Of a stretch of 64,000 nt of DNA, positions 25,921 to 34,210 are shown piece after piece. Below the pieces are notes generated by a model, which did not search any database, was not told the DNA's origin, and worked only from the letters and a program-made list of their open reading frames with translations. The stretch lies in the NCBI GenBank assembly GCA_000717735.1, contig JOBE01000008.1, positions 124,001-188,000 of the forward strand, read 5' to 3'. Made by a program: the position numbers and the translations under genes. The stretch is from Streptomyces griseoluteus (GTDB lineage Bacteria; Actinomycetota; Actinomycetes; Streptomycetales; Streptomycetaceae). Each line of letters starts with the position of its first letter. The stretch's first letter is position 1.

Positions 25921-26438
25921 GCCTGCACGACGACGCGGTCCTCGTACTGAAGGCGTACGGGGGCCAGGAGGAGCTCCGGCAGGTCTATCTGGACCATCTG
26001 GACGCCCATCCCGACGGCATGTACAAGCCGTGCGGTGCCGGTCACCTCACGAGCAGCGCGCTGGTCGTCGACCCCTCGCGGGGCCGGGTGCTGCTCACCC
26101 TGCACAAGAAGCTGGGCATGTGGCTCCAGATGGGTGGCCACTGCGAGCCGGACGACGTGACGGTGGAGGCGGCCGCGCTGCGCGAGGCGACGGAGGAGTC
26201 GGGGATCGCGGGTCTGACCCTGCTGCCGGGCGGCCCGGTGCGGCTCGACCGGCATCCGATTCCGGCGCCGTGCCACTGGCACCTGGACGTGCAGTACGCG
26301 GCGCTCGCGCCGGCCGGCGCGGTGGCGGAGATCAGCGAGGAGTCGCTGGACCTGCGCTGGTTCGCGTACGAGGAGGTGGCGGGCGTGGCGGACACGTCCG
26401 TGGTCCGTCTCCTGGAGAACACGCTCGACCGTCTGTAG
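25917..26438 (+). CDS. Nudix hydrolase
   Basis: 173 residues. Divergent Nudix box: GGHCEPDDVTVEAAALREAT followed by EESGI, with the catalytic REATEE core kept. Nudix enzymes cleave nucleoside diphosphate-linked compounds; the substrate cannot be told. GTG start overlaps the upstream stop, so it is translated with the DUF2342 protein, a pairing worth noting since neither function is known. Followed by a strong bidirectional terminator. Confidence 0.9.
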   Translation: MSLHDDAVLVLKAYGGQEELRQVYLDHLDAHPDGMYKPCGAGHLTSSALVVDPSRGRVLLTLHKKLGMWLQMGGHCEPDDVTVEAAALREATEESGIAGLTLLPGGPVRLDRHPIPAPCHWHLDVQYAALAPAGAVAEISEESLDLRWFAYEEVAGVADTSVVRLLENTLDRL

Positions 26439-26463
26439 CCGGCACCCGCGCCGGCGGGGCATG

Positions 26464-26499
26464 CGGAAGGGGCGGTCGCCGTGGCGACCGCCCCTTCCG
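26464..26499. terminator. Bidirectional terminator after the Nudix gene and AIM24 operon
   Basis: CGGAAGGGGCGGTCGCC and its complement, a 17-bp perfect stem with only GT between (true loop about four to six bases), between convergent genes. Confidence 0.93.
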
Positions 26500-26511
26500 T
26501 GTGTCCGGTGC

Positions 26512-27267
26512 TCAGTTCCAGGCGTTGTTCTGGTTCTGGGCGTGGGAGCCGTGCTGTCCCGCACCGAACTGGGCGGCGACGCCCTGCCCGATGGCCGCGT
26601 TCTGCGGGGGCATGACCTCGCTGGGCTGGACCAGCGCGAAGCCCTGGCCGAGGAAGCTGAGCTCCCAGCCCTCGCCCGTGTTGCCGCGGCGGCTGCGGAT
26701 GCTGGAGTTGTGCGTCTGCGCCTGCATCTGGACGCGCAGCCCGGTGGACCAGGCCACGATCGCGTCCGCGTCGACACTGACGTACTTCTCGGGCGTGACG
26801 TGCATCATCAGCGGCTGGCCCGAGGTCATCAGGACGACCTTGCCGCGGCCGGAGATGTTGAGCTGGTACTTGCCGGAGCCGGAGATGCCGTACTGGCTGT
26901 CGACGGCGATGACCTCGGTGTTGAGGGTCGAGTCGAGAGCCAGGACGTAGGCGCTGTCGACGGTCAGGCCCTCCTGCTCGACGTCCACGACGTGGACGTA
27001 CTGGGCGAGGTTGGCGAAGTAGACCGTGCCCTGCCCCGAGCAGCGCATCAGGTCGAGGCCCTCGCCGGTGCGGGCCTGGGCCCGGCGCTGGCTCGGGGTC
27101 TTGTACTCGCCGTCGAAGTCGACGAGCCCCTGGTACGCGACCATGGCGCCCTTGCGGGCGAGGATGTCGTCCTGCCCGGTGAGGCTGACCCGCAGGAGCT
27201 GCGGGTTCTGGACGACGTACCGCTCCTGGCTCTGCTGTTCGGCGTGGTTGAAAAGCGGGCTCTGCAT
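26512..27267 (-). CDS. AIM24-family protein, third gene of the trio
   Basis: 251 residues of the AIM24/TRAP-like beta-helix family (COG2013). Family segments: LLRVSLTGQDDILARKGAMV, GQGTVYFANLAQYVHVVDVE, LNTEVIAVDSQYGISGSGKY and GWELSFLGQGFALVQPSE; the end is Gln/Asn-rich. AIM24 has a mitochondrial role in yeast but no settled function in bacteria. Twenty bases separate it from the middle paralogue, so the three genes form one operon with terD-AIM24 first. Confidence 0.88.
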   Translation of the reverse strand: MQSPLFNHAEQQSQERYVVQNPQLLRVSLTGQDDILARKGAMVAYQGLVDFDGEYKTPSQRRAQARTGEGLDLMRCSGQGTVYFANLAQYVHVVDVEQEGLTVDSAYVLALDSTLNTEVIAVDSQYGISGSGKYQLNISGRGKVVLMTSGQPLMMHVTPEKYVSVDADAIVAWSTGLRVQMQAQTHNSSIRSRRGNTGEGWELSFLGQGFALVQPSEVMPPQNAAIGQGVAAQFGAGQHGSHAQNQNNAWN

Positions 27268-27286
27268 GGTGTGTTCTCGCTCCCCC

Positions 27287-27967
27287 TCAGCCCCGGATCC
27301 GCAGGCGGTCGGTGCTGTCCTCGCTCGGCTGTACGACGACGATGCCCTGGCCCGAGAAGGCCATCTGGAAGGCCTCGCCGCTGCCCCGCCCGATCAGGGA
27401 CGAGGCCTTGAAACTGCGCTTGCCCTTGACCTTGAGCGACGGGGACCAGGCGACGAGGGCGTCGGGGTCGACGTAGGTCTCGTCGTCGCCGCGGCCGCAG
27501 TCGACGACGATCGGCGTGCCGCGCGAGGTGAGCGCGACCCAGCCGGTGCCGGCGATCTCCACGTTGAACAGGCCCTGCCCGGCGAACTTGGCGAGGCCCT
27601 TGACCTGCTCGACGCCCCACTGGAGGTGGGCGTCGAAGGCGAGCAGGTTGCTGCCGTTGACGGAGATCGAGTCGTTCTGGAGGTTGATCACGACGACGTC
27701 GGCGCCGTAGTCGGCGAGGTAGAGCAGTCCGTCGCCGGAGCACTTCATGATCGGCGCGCCCTCGCCGGTGGCCCACTGCTTGGCGACCTGGCGGGCGGCG
27801 GGCGGGTTGGGCTCGTAGGTGATGTAACCCTCGTAGGAGACCATCGAGCCGGTCCGGGCGTAGAGGTCCTGGCCGGAGGCCATGGCGACCTTGAGCATGG
27901 TGCGGCCGTGGTTCTCCATCCGGGCCGCGACGGGGGTCGGGGCGTAGCCCGCGAGTTGCTGGTTCAT
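27287..27967 (-). CDS. AIM24-family protein, middle gene of the trio
   Basis: 226 residues, a single AIM24 domain: MLKVAMASGQDLYARTGSMV, CSGDGLLYLADYGADVVVIN, GLFNVEIAGTGWVALTSRGT and MAFSGQGIVVVQPSED. GAGGGAG lies nine bases before the ATG. Only 14 bases from the upstream terD fusion gene and 19 from the downstream paralogue. The three paralogues differ enough to suggest an old triplication, perhaps a hetero-oligomer. Confidence 0.88.
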   Translation of the reverse strand: MNQQLAGYAPTPVAARMENHGRTMLKVAMASGQDLYARTGSMVSYEGYITYEPNPPAARQVAKQWATGEGAPIMKCSGDGLLYLADYGADVVVINLQNDSISVNGSNLLAFDAHLQWGVEQVKGLAKFAGQGLFNVEIAGTGWVALTSRGTPIVVDCGRGDDETYVDPDALVAWSPSLKVKGKRSFKASSLIGRGSGEAFQMAFSGQGIVVVQPSEDSTDRLRIRG

Positions 27968-27981
27968 GACTTCGGGCTCCC

Positions 27982-29610
27982 TCAGACCTCGTAGGGCTGG
28001 ACGACGATGAAGTTGCCGGGGGCTCCCCGGAACTGGAGGTTCACGGTCTCCCCGCTGTGGCCCGGGTAGGCGTTGCGCCGGAGCCTCACCTGGCTGGAGA
28101 GGATGACCTGGGACGCGGACGACCAGGCGACGACGGCGTTGCAGTCGGCGAAGGTCGTCGGGGTGACGGGCAGGACGACGGGGACGCCGTGCGTCTTCAC
28201 GACGACGGTGCCGGTGCCCTGGAACTGCATGGTGAACAGGGCGCCGCCGGGGATGCCGTGGCCCTCGATGCGCCGCACCTCGTACTGGAGCGACTCGTCG
28301 AACGCGAGGACGTTCTCGGCGGAGACGCAGATGCCGTCGCCCTGGAGCTCGATCGGGTGCAGATGGGCGCCCTCCTCGGCGAGGAAGAGCTGTCCGCGAC
28401 CCGTGCAGCGCATCAGCTGCATCTCCTGGCCGGTGGCGTTGCCGACGATCCGGCCGGTGAAGCCGGCTCCCTTGTGGGAGAAGTCGACCTTGCCCTGGTA
28501 CATGACCATGGAGCCCTGCCGGGCGAGGACGGGGCTGCCGCCCATGGCCAGGTCGACCCGCATGAGCTGCTGGTTCTGCGGGGTCCAGCGGGCGCCGGTG
28601 GCGGTCTCCTTGTACGGCGCGAGCGCGGCGGCTAGCCCCGCTCCGGTCGCCGGCACGCCCTGCGGGACGCCGGGCTGCTGGCCGTACGGAGGCTGCTGCC
28701 CGTACGGGGCGGGGGCGGCCTGCCCGTAGGGGGCGGGAGCCTGCCCGTAAGGCGCCTGCGGCGGCTGGCCCTGGCCCGGGTACTGACCCGGGACCTGCCC
28801 GTACTGGGGCTGCTGCGGCGGCTGCTGCCCGTAGGGGGCGGGAGCCGGCGCGGGCGGGACCGGCGCGGGCGCCACCGGAGCCACCATCGTGGGCGCGGCG
28901 TGCACCGGCTGCGCGGGCGGCGGCGGGGGTGCCTGCGGCGCGCCGAAGGCGGGCGCGGGTGCCTGCGGCGCGCCGAAGGCGGGCGCGGGTGCCTGCGGCG
29001 CGCCGAAGGCCGGAGGCGTCGCCGCCTGCGGCGGAGGCGCGAAGCCGGGGGCGGCGGCCTGCTGCTGCACGGCCGGCTCCTCTTCGGCGACCTCGCCGCC
29101 GAAGTTGCGCAGGAGCGCGTCGAGGCCGCCGTCGAAGCCCTGGCCGACGGCGGCGAACCGCCAGACGTCCTTGAGGTAGAAGTCGCCGAGCATCACCGCG
29201 CGCTCGGTGCTGAACTCCGAGCCCGTGAAGGCGTACCGGGCGACCTCCTCGCCACCCGCCACGATCCGCAGGTGACCGGGGCCGATCTGGGACATCTGGC
29301 CGGCGCCGTCGATCGTCGCGGTGAACGACAGCTTGTGGATGTTGGCGGGGATGCGGTCGAGGGTGACGCGGAACGACTCGGTGTCGCCGGACTGGGCGCC
29401 GAGCAGCTGCACGGACTCCTCGGGAGTCTTCGGCTGGTTGAAGAAGACGAAGTAGCGGTCGTCGGAGAGCCGCTCTTCCGCGTCGAGCCCGAAACAGCTG
29501 ATGTCGAAGGTCAGCCCGGGCGCCGCGATCTGCACACCCACGTACAGATCGGTTCCCGCGGTGAGATCACTGATCTTGGCCTTGTGGCCGCGTTGGAATT
29601 CCCTGGCCAT
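27982..29610 (-). CDS. TerD domain fused to AIM24 domain
   Basis: 542 residues in three parts. Residues 1-175: TerD calcium-binding domain of tellurite/stress resistance (GTDLYVGVQIAAPGLTFDIS, DDRYFVFFNQPKTPEES, VMLGDFYLKDVWRFAAVGQG). Residues 190-335: low-complexity Pro/Ala/Gln linker with repeats of PAFGAPQAPA and GQQPPYGQ. Residues 340-542: AIM24 domain. TerD proteins bind calcium and act near the membrane in stress response. The fusion physically joins TerD to the family of the two downstream genes, strongly suggesting one complex. Confidence 0.92.
   Translation of the reverse strand: MAREFQRGHKAKISDLTAGTDLYVGVQIAAPGLTFDISCFGLDAEERLSDDRYFVFFNQPKTPEESVQLLGAQSGDTESFRVTLDRIPANIHKLSFTATIDGAGQMSQIGPGHLRIVAGGEEVARYAFTGSEFSTERAVMLGDFYLKDVWRFAAVGQGFDGGLDALLRNFGGEVAEEEPAVQQQAAAPGFAPPPQAATPPAFGAPQAPAPAFGAPQAPAPAFGAPQAPPPPPAQPVHAAPTMVAPVAPAPVPPAPAPAPYGQQPPQQPQYGQVPGQYPGQGQPPQAPYGQAPAPYGQAAPAPYGQQPPYGQQPGVPQGVPATGAGLAAALAPYKETATGARWTPQNQQLMRVDLAMGGSPVLARQGSMVMYQGKVDFSHKGAGFTGRIVGNATGQEMQLMRCTGRGQLFLAEEGAHLHPIELQGDGICVSAENVLAFDESLQYEVRRIEGHGIPGGALFTMQFQGTGTVVVKTHGVPVVLPVTPTTFADCNAVVAWSSASQVILSSQVRLRRNAYPGHSGETVNLQFRGAPGNFIVVQPYEV
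28931..29010 (-). repeat. 30-bp in-frame tandem repeat in the TerD-AIM24 linker
   Basis: Two full copies and a 20-base partial copy of a 30-bp unit, coding for repeated APAFGAPQAP. The copies are base-identical, implying recent expansion or slippage. Confidence 0.9.
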
Positions 29611-29742
29611 GCGTAACGACCGTCCCCCATCCCGAATGGCGATTGCTCGCGCCAGGCTAGCCGCTGGGTGCGACATTGAGACAGGGCAGGTCGTTTTCGG
29701 TACGGAATCGGGAAACCCGCTCACGCGCGCGTACCGGTGCTG

Positions 29743-30318
29743 TCACTCCTCGCGAGCGGCCGGGAGGTGCGGCAGGCGCGCGGCGGCGACCACACCCTCC
29801 AGGTAGCCGCGGGCCCGCTCGGTCCGTGGATACGCCTCCAGGAGCCGCCAGAACCCCGGCCCGTGACCGGGGACGAGCAGGTGGGCCAGCTCGTGCAGCA
29901 GGACGTAGTCGACGACGTACTCGGGCATGCCCTGGAGCCGGTGGGAGAGGCGGATGCTGCCCTCGGAGGGGGTGCAGGAGCCCCAGCGGGTGTTCTGGTT
30001 GGTGACCCAGCGCACGGAGCGGGGGCGGGCCCGGCCGTCGAAGTACTGCTCGGACAGGCGCAGCGCCCGCTCGGTCAGCTCGCGGTCCCCGAGGACGCCG
30101 CGGCTCTCCTGGGCGGCGAGCTTGTCGAGCATGACGCCGACCCAGCGGCGCTCCTCGGTCTCGGACATCCGGGCCGGGATGAGCACGATGGTCCGGTCGC
30201 CCTCGCGGTAGGCCGAGACGGTTCTGCTCCGCCGTGCGCTTCTGCGGACCTCGACCGCGTTCGTCCCCGCACCTCGGTGCGGGGAGTCGGTCACGCTGCG
30301 CTGTGGGTCGACGGGCAC
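29743..30318 (-). CDS. YgjP-like metallopeptidase-fold protein (DUF45/M48-like)
   Basis: 191 residues. Hallmarks of YgjP: VRWVTNQNTRWGSCTPSEGS and the zinc motif VLLHELAHLLVPGHGPGFW (HELAH plus a later His). The fold is SprT/WSS1-like; some members are annotated UTP pyrophosphatase or peptidase. The true start is uncertain; I used a GTG in the segment VPVDPQRSVTDSP, as codons further upstream look non-coding. Divergent from the ThiF-like gene. Confidence 0.82.
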   Translation of the reverse strand: MPVDPQRSVTDSPHRGAGTNAVEVRRSARRSRTVSAYREGDRTIVLIPARMSETEERRWVGVMLDKLAAQESRGVLGDRELTERALRLSEQYFDGRARPRSVRWVTNQNTRWGSCTPSEGSIRLSHRLQGMPEYVVDYVLLHELAHLLVPGHGPGFWRLLEAYPRTERARGYLEGVVAAARLPHLPAAREE

Positions 30319-30493
30319 GGCCCCGACGTTACCCGCTGCCGGTGGGGGAAGTCCCGCCCCCGGAGTGGTTTCGGGAACGATCCGCCCCCGCCCCGCACCA
30401 TTCGAATGACTAATTGCCTCGCCTGTGGACAACTTTCGGCGGCCGTCACGACGACGGGGCATTCTCGCCTCGGGACGTCGAAAGAGCCATTGT

Positions 30494-30528
30494 CGATCAC
30501 GACGTTAGCGATCATGACGTTCCGATCA
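30494..30528. repeat. Imperfect 15-bp direct repeats upstream of the ThiF-like gene
   Basis: CGATCACGACGTTAG followed directly by CGATCATGACGTTC and a third start CGATCA. They lie 37 bases before the ThiF-like start codon in the 246-base divergent region and may bind a regulator. Nothing else notable was found in that region. Confidence 0.5.
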
Positions 30529-30564
30529 TCCGTGTGTGAGAGGACGAGGGCGGGGGCCAGGGAA

Positions 30565-31740
30565 ATGCATCCGATGGTGAAACCGGCGCTGCGGCGGGCC
30601 TGGCGGAGTCTGCGCTGCGTCCAGTTCGGCGTCACTCCCGCGCACGCGGTCGTCCTCGACCCCGTCGACCAACGGACGGGCACGCTGCTCGGGCTGCTCG
30701 ACGGCACCCGCGGGACCGAGCTGCTGCGCGCCGAGGCGCGGGCGCTCGGGCTGCCCGAGGGACGCCTCGACGCCCTCCTCGGTCGCCTCGAGTCGGCCGG
30801 GCTGCTCGCCGACGCCACGACCGGAAGGCCCGGCAGGCCGGGCCCGAGCGCCGGCGCCGTGGACCCGGCCCTCGACCCGCTCCGTGCCGATCTGGCCTCC
30901 CTCTCCGTCGTCCACCCCGAACCGGAGCGGGCGGTACGGACTCTGGCGGCCCGGCGGGCCCTGCGCGTCCAGGTCCGCGGCGCGGGGCGGGTGGGGACGA
31001 CGGTGGCGGCGCTCCTCTCGGCGGCGGGAGTCGGCGGGGTCGACGTGGTGGACTCGGGCCGGGTCGAGCCCTGGGAGACCGCCCCTGGCGGCCTTCCTGC
31101 CGAGGCCGTCGGCGAGCGCCGGGCGACGGCCGCCCGCCGCCTGGTCGGGAGGTGGCGAAGCGGCCGCGGCGGACCGGGCCCGTCGGGCGGTCCTGCGGCG
31201 GGCGACCGGAGCGGACCGGGTGAGGGCTCCGGCTGCGTCGGCCTGTCACTCGTCGTGGTGACACCGCGCGACGGTCTCGGCGCGTACGTCCCCGATCCGC
31301 TTCCGGCCGAGCGGTGGATCGCCACCGGCACCCCGCACCTGTACGCCGGGGTCCTGGAGGCGACGGGCACCGTCGGACCGCTCGTCCTGCCGGGCGGCAC
31401 CGCCTGCGCGCGGTGTCTCCAGGAGGCGCGGACCGACCTGGAACCGGTCTCGCCCCGGCTGCTCGCCCAGTGGCGCTCCGGCGCCGCGCATCCGCTGCCG
31501 GCCTGCGACCTGGGGCTCGCGACGGCGGTGGCGGGTCTCGCCGCGGCACACGCGCTGGCCTTCCTGGACGGGGATCTCCCGGCGAGCACGGGCACCCGCT
31601 GGTCGGCGTCACTGCCGCGACTGGATTGGCGGGAGGAGCGTCTGAGACCTCACCCGGCCTGCCCCTGCGGGGCGGCGAACGACGTAGAGGGGGTGCGCGT
31701 CTCGGCAGCCCGAGGGGCGCAGGACACAATGGCGGGGTAA
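30565..31740 (+). CDS. ThiF/E1-like protein
   Basis: 391 residues. The N-terminal 90 residues resemble a small winged-helix-like peptide-binding region (VQFGVTPAHAVVLDPVDQRT). A Rossmann part follows, with VRGAGRVGTTVAALLSAAGV, similar to ubiquitin-activating-like ThiF/MoeB. CARCLQ and CPCGAA could form a zinc site. ATP-binding Arg and Asp of true E1 enzymes are not clearly kept and a Gly/Pro-rich insert lies mid-domain, so adenylation is doubtful. TOMM-type RiPP clusters use such folds, but no precursor or oxidase gene is present. Forty-one bases before the UbiB-type gene. Confidence 0.7.
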   Translation: MHPMVKPALRRAWRSLRCVQFGVTPAHAVVLDPVDQRTGTLLGLLDGTRGTELLRAEARALGLPEGRLDALLGRLESAGLLADATTGRPGRPGPSAGAVDPALDPLRADLASLSVVHPEPERAVRTLAARRALRVQVRGAGRVGTTVAALLSAAGVGGVDVVDSGRVEPWETAPGGLPAEAVGERRATAARRLVGRWRSGRGGPGPSGGPAAGDRSGPGEGSGCVGLSLVVVTPRDGLGAYVPDPLPAERWIATGTPHLYAGVLEATGTVGPLVLPGGTACARCLQEARTDLEPVSPRLLAQWRSGAAHPLPACDLGLATAVAGLAAAHALAFLDGDLPASTGTRWSASLPRLDWREERLRPHPACPCGAANDVEGVRVSAARGAQDTMAG

Positions 31741-31781
31741 CGGCCCTGCGCGGCACGGCAGTCTGGGTTTTGGAGGGGCGT

Positions 31782-33161
31782 ATGTCTGATCTTCCCCGGA
31801 AGGCGGTCACCCGGACCGCGAAGTTGGCCGCGTTGCCCCTGGGCTTCGCGGGCCGGGCCACCTGGGGCCTGGGCAAGCGGATCGGCGGCAGATCGGCGGA
31901 GCTGGTCGCCCGCGAGCTCCAGCAGCGCACGGCCGAGCAGCTGTTCAAGGTGCTCGGTGAGCTCAAGGGCGGGGCCATGAAGTTCGGGCAGGCACTGTCC
32001 GTCTTCGAGTCGGCCCTTCCCGAGGAGGTGGCCGGGCCGTACCGGGCGGCGCTGACGAAGCTTCAGGACGCGGCGCCTCCGATGCCGACGCGGACGGTGC
32101 ACGCGGTCCTGGAGGAGCGGCTCGGCGCCGAGTGGCGGGAGCTGTTCCTGGAGTTCGAGGACAAGCCCGCCGCGGCGGCCTCGATCGGGCAGGTGCACCG
32201 GGCCGTGTGGCACGACGGGCGCGAGGTCGCGGTGAAGGTGCAGTACCCCGGCGCCGGGGAGGCACTGCTCTCCGACCTGGCGCAGCTGAGCCGCTTCGCC
32301 CGGCTGCTCGGGCCGCTCATCCCGGGGATGGACATCAAGCCGCTGATCGCCGAGATGCGGGACCGGGTCTCCGAGGAGCTGGACTACGCCCTGGAGGCGG
32401 CGTCGCAGCAGAGGCACGCGGAGGAGTTCGCGGACGACCCGGGCGTGGTGGTCCCGGCGGTGGTGCACCAGTCGGAGCAGATCCTCGTGACCGAGTGGAT
32501 GGACGGCATCCCGCTCGCGGAGGTCATCACCGATGGCACCGAGGCGCAGCGGGACCGGGCGGGCCAGCTCCTGGCCCGGTTCCTCTTCTCCGGCCCGGCA
32601 CGGACCGGGCTGCTGCACGCCGATCCGCACCCGGGGAACTTCCGGCTGCTTCCGGGCACCGACGAGGACGGGGGGCCGGAGTCGTGGCGCCTCGGGGTGC
32701 TCGACTTCGGCACCGTGGACCGGCTGCCGGGCGGGCTGCCGGAGACCATCGGCACCTGTCTGCGGATGGCGCTCACCGGTGAGGCCGACACCGTGTACGA
32801 ACTGCTGCGCACCGAAGGGTTCGTGAAGGAGTCCGTCGCCCTCGCCCCGGACACGGTCCTGGAGTACCTGCTGCCCATCATCGAGCCGGCCGAGGCGGAG
32901 GCCTTCGTCTTCACCCGCGGCTGGATGCGCGCCCAGGCGGCCCGGATCGCCGATCCCCGCTCCCCCGCCCATCAGTTGGGCAAGCAGCTCAACCTGCCGC
33001 CCTCGTACCTGCTGATACACCGGGTGACGCTGAGCACCATCGGGGTGCTGTGCCAGCTCAACGCGACGGTGCGACTGCGGGCCGAACTGGAGGAGTGGCT
33101 GCCGGGCTTCGTGGACCCCGCCGACGCCGGAGACGTGTCACCCGAGGCCCAGGACGCGTGA
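31782..33161 (+). CDS. ABC1/ADCK (UbiB)-family atypical kinase
   Basis: 459 residues. Family signature KxGQ appears as MKFGQALSVFE; AAASIGQVHRAVWHDGREVA holds the Ala-rich loop and VAVKVQYP the Lys; HADPHPGNF is the catalytic loop and LDFGTVDRL the metal-binding DFG. These proteins are atypical ATPases/kinases linked to quinone and lipid biology. Streptomyces use menaquinone, so a role in lipid or quinone handling is inferred only. The SD TGGAGGGG is close to the ATG. Confidence 0.93.
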   Translation: MSDLPRKAVTRTAKLAALPLGFAGRATWGLGKRIGGRSAELVARELQQRTAEQLFKVLGELKGGAMKFGQALSVFESALPEEVAGPYRAALTKLQDAAPPMPTRTVHAVLEERLGAEWRELFLEFEDKPAAAASIGQVHRAVWHDGREVAVKVQYPGAGEALLSDLAQLSRFARLLGPLIPGMDIKPLIAEMRDRVSEELDYALEAASQQRHAEEFADDPGVVVPAVVHQSEQILVTEWMDGIPLAEVITDGTEAQRDRAGQLLARFLFSGPARTGLLHADPHPGNFRLLPGTDEDGGPESWRLGVLDFGTVDRLPGGLPETIGTCLRMALTGEADTVYELLRTEGFVKESVALAPDTVLEYLLPIIEPAEAEAFVFTRGWMRAQAARIADPRSPAHQLGKQLNLPPSYLLIHRVTLSTIGVLCQLNATVRLRAELEEWLPGFVDPADAGDVSPEAQDA

Positions 33162-33216
33162 CCGGACGTCCTGTGCGTGTGACCGGACGTCCGCGACGTG
33201 TGATCCGATGTCCGGG
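33156..33216. repeat. Three imperfect ~20-bp repeats between the UbiB gene and the zinc-ribbon gene
   Basis: GTGACCGGACGTCC appears twice and a diverged copy, GTGATCCGATGTCC, once, with spacing near 22 bases. They begin at the UbiB stop and end at the opposing gene stop, so they fill the whole convergent gap. Confidence 0.7.
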
Positions 33217-33219
33217 GCG

Positions 33220-33402
33220 TCACCACCAGGAGGAGTCGAGACGACCCTCGATCGAGCGGATGTTGGCGCGGGCGCAGTCCTCGCAGAAGTAGCTGCGCCG
33301 GCCGTTCTCCACCGAACAGGTCCAGGTCAGGGGCAGGGTGTCGGCGGTCTTGCCGCAGCGCGCGCAGGCGAGGGGTCCCTCGGGGGTACGGGCGTCGTTC
33401 AT
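33220..33402 (-). CDS. Small zinc-ribbon protein
   Basis: 60 residues with two CxxC pairs (CARCGK and CEDCARANI) and a lone Cys in WTCSVENGRR; it should bind one zinc. The acidic/basic tail IRSIEGRLDSSWW is typical of this small Streptomyces family. No partner or reaction known; convergent to the UbiB gene. Confidence 0.8.
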   Translation of the reverse strand: MNDARTPEGPLACARCGKTADTLPLTWTCSVENGRRSYFCEDCARANIRSIEGRLDSSWW

Positions 33403-33448
33403 CTTCGTGACGATAACCCGACAAGGCCCCGCGGCCCCGACAACGCAC

Positions 33449-33482
33449 CGCGGGGGCCGGTCCTGACGGACCGGCCCCCGCG
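33449..33482 (-). terminator. Terminator of the wblC operon
   Basis: CGCGGGGGCCGGTCC with a complement and tetraloop TGAC, a 15-bp stem, 30 bases after the last gene of the wblC transcript. Confidence 0.88.
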
Positions 33483-33512
33483 ACGGCGCCCCGAGGGGCG
33501 CGAGGTCACTGC

Positions 33513-33836
33513 CTAGTGCATGACGGCCATGGCCAGCGCGCGGCGGGCACGCAGCGAGACGCGCTCGGCGCGGCGCTGCATGCGCCGGGCGGCGACCAGG
33601 CGCAGGGCCTGGCGTTCCGCCTCGGCCTCATGCCGTCGCTGGTCCATATGCGCACGGGCGAGGGCTTCTGGGATGAGTTGCATTTCACGGGTCCTGTTCT
33701 GACGCGCGGTGGGCGCGGCGGAGGGGGAGAAGACTGGGGTCGCGAAGCCGACGGGCTCGCTTGCGGAAGAGGTCATCGGGGCCTGCTTCTGGGGATCGTG
33801 CGTGAGGGGGCGGTCGATGGTTCCGGTGGCGCTCAT
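33513..33836 (-). CDS. Basic, helical protein coupled to wblC
   Basis: 107 residues. N-terminal half is Ser/Pro/Thr-rich and probably disordered; the C-terminal half is a single long Arg/Ala/Glu-rich helix (HMDQRRHEAEAERQALRLVA, then ARRMQRRAERVSLRARRALA) with the pattern of a coiled coil or RNA/DNA binder. Its ATG overlaps the wblC stop (ATGA), so it is made with WblC and might assist it. No known family recognised. Confidence 0.75.
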   Translation of the reverse strand: MSATGTIDRPLTHDPQKQAPMTSSASEPVGFATPVFSPSAAPTARQNRTREMQLIPEALARAHMDQRRHEAEAERQALRLVAARRMQRRAERVSLRARRALAMAVMH

Positions 33837-34210
33837 GCCGCGACCGGGTTCTTGCGCGGGCGGCCACGGGGCCGCTTGCGGGCGACGACCACGCCCTGGA
33901 CGAAGAGCTCGCCACCCCAGACACCCCAGGGCTCACGGCGCTCCTTGGCACCGGCCAGACAGGCCGCCACGAGGGGGCAGGTCTGGCAGAGGGACTTCGC
34001 GTACTCGACGTCGGCCGGGGACTCCGCGAAGAAGACCTCCGGGTCGTAGGCGCGACAGGGGACGGGGACGCCGAGGTTCTCGATGGCGTCGTCCAGCGCG
34101 GTGAGCGCGGTGAGGGGGGTGACGGGGGTCAAAGCGGGGTCCTCCGTGAGGCCGGGCAGGGGGATCGAATCGGAAGGCGGTACGGACGGGGCGTGCGCTT
34201 CGAGTTGCAC
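33833..34210 (-). CDS. wblC: WhiB-like iron-sulfur regulator WblC (WhiB7 orthologue)
   Basis: WblC/WhiB7 binds the housekeeping sigma factor and turns on many intrinsic antibiotic-resistance genes. 125 residues from a GTG start with GAGGA nine bases upstream. Four iron-sulfur Cys at 52, 75, 78 and 84 (VPCRAYDP, SLCQTCPLVAAC), the GVWGGE turn, and the AT-hook RGRPRK at 115-120, which distinguishes WhiB7 from other WhiB proteins. Preceded by a long leader with an ORF and an attenuator, and followed by an ATGA-coupled small gene. Confidence 0.95.
   Translation of the reverse strand: MQLEAHAPSVPPSDSIPLPGLTEDPALTPVTPLTALTALDDAIENLGVPVPCRAYDPEVFFAESPADVEYAKSLCQTCPLVAACLAGAKERREPWGVWGGELFVQGVVVARKRPRGRPRKNPVAA

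Noticed and set aside
30565..33161. RiPP (TOMM-like) biosynthetic cluster around the ThiF-like gene
   Set aside because: No precursor peptide, YcaO or dehydrogenase gene is present, and the neighbours are a UbiB-type kinase and housekeeping genes.
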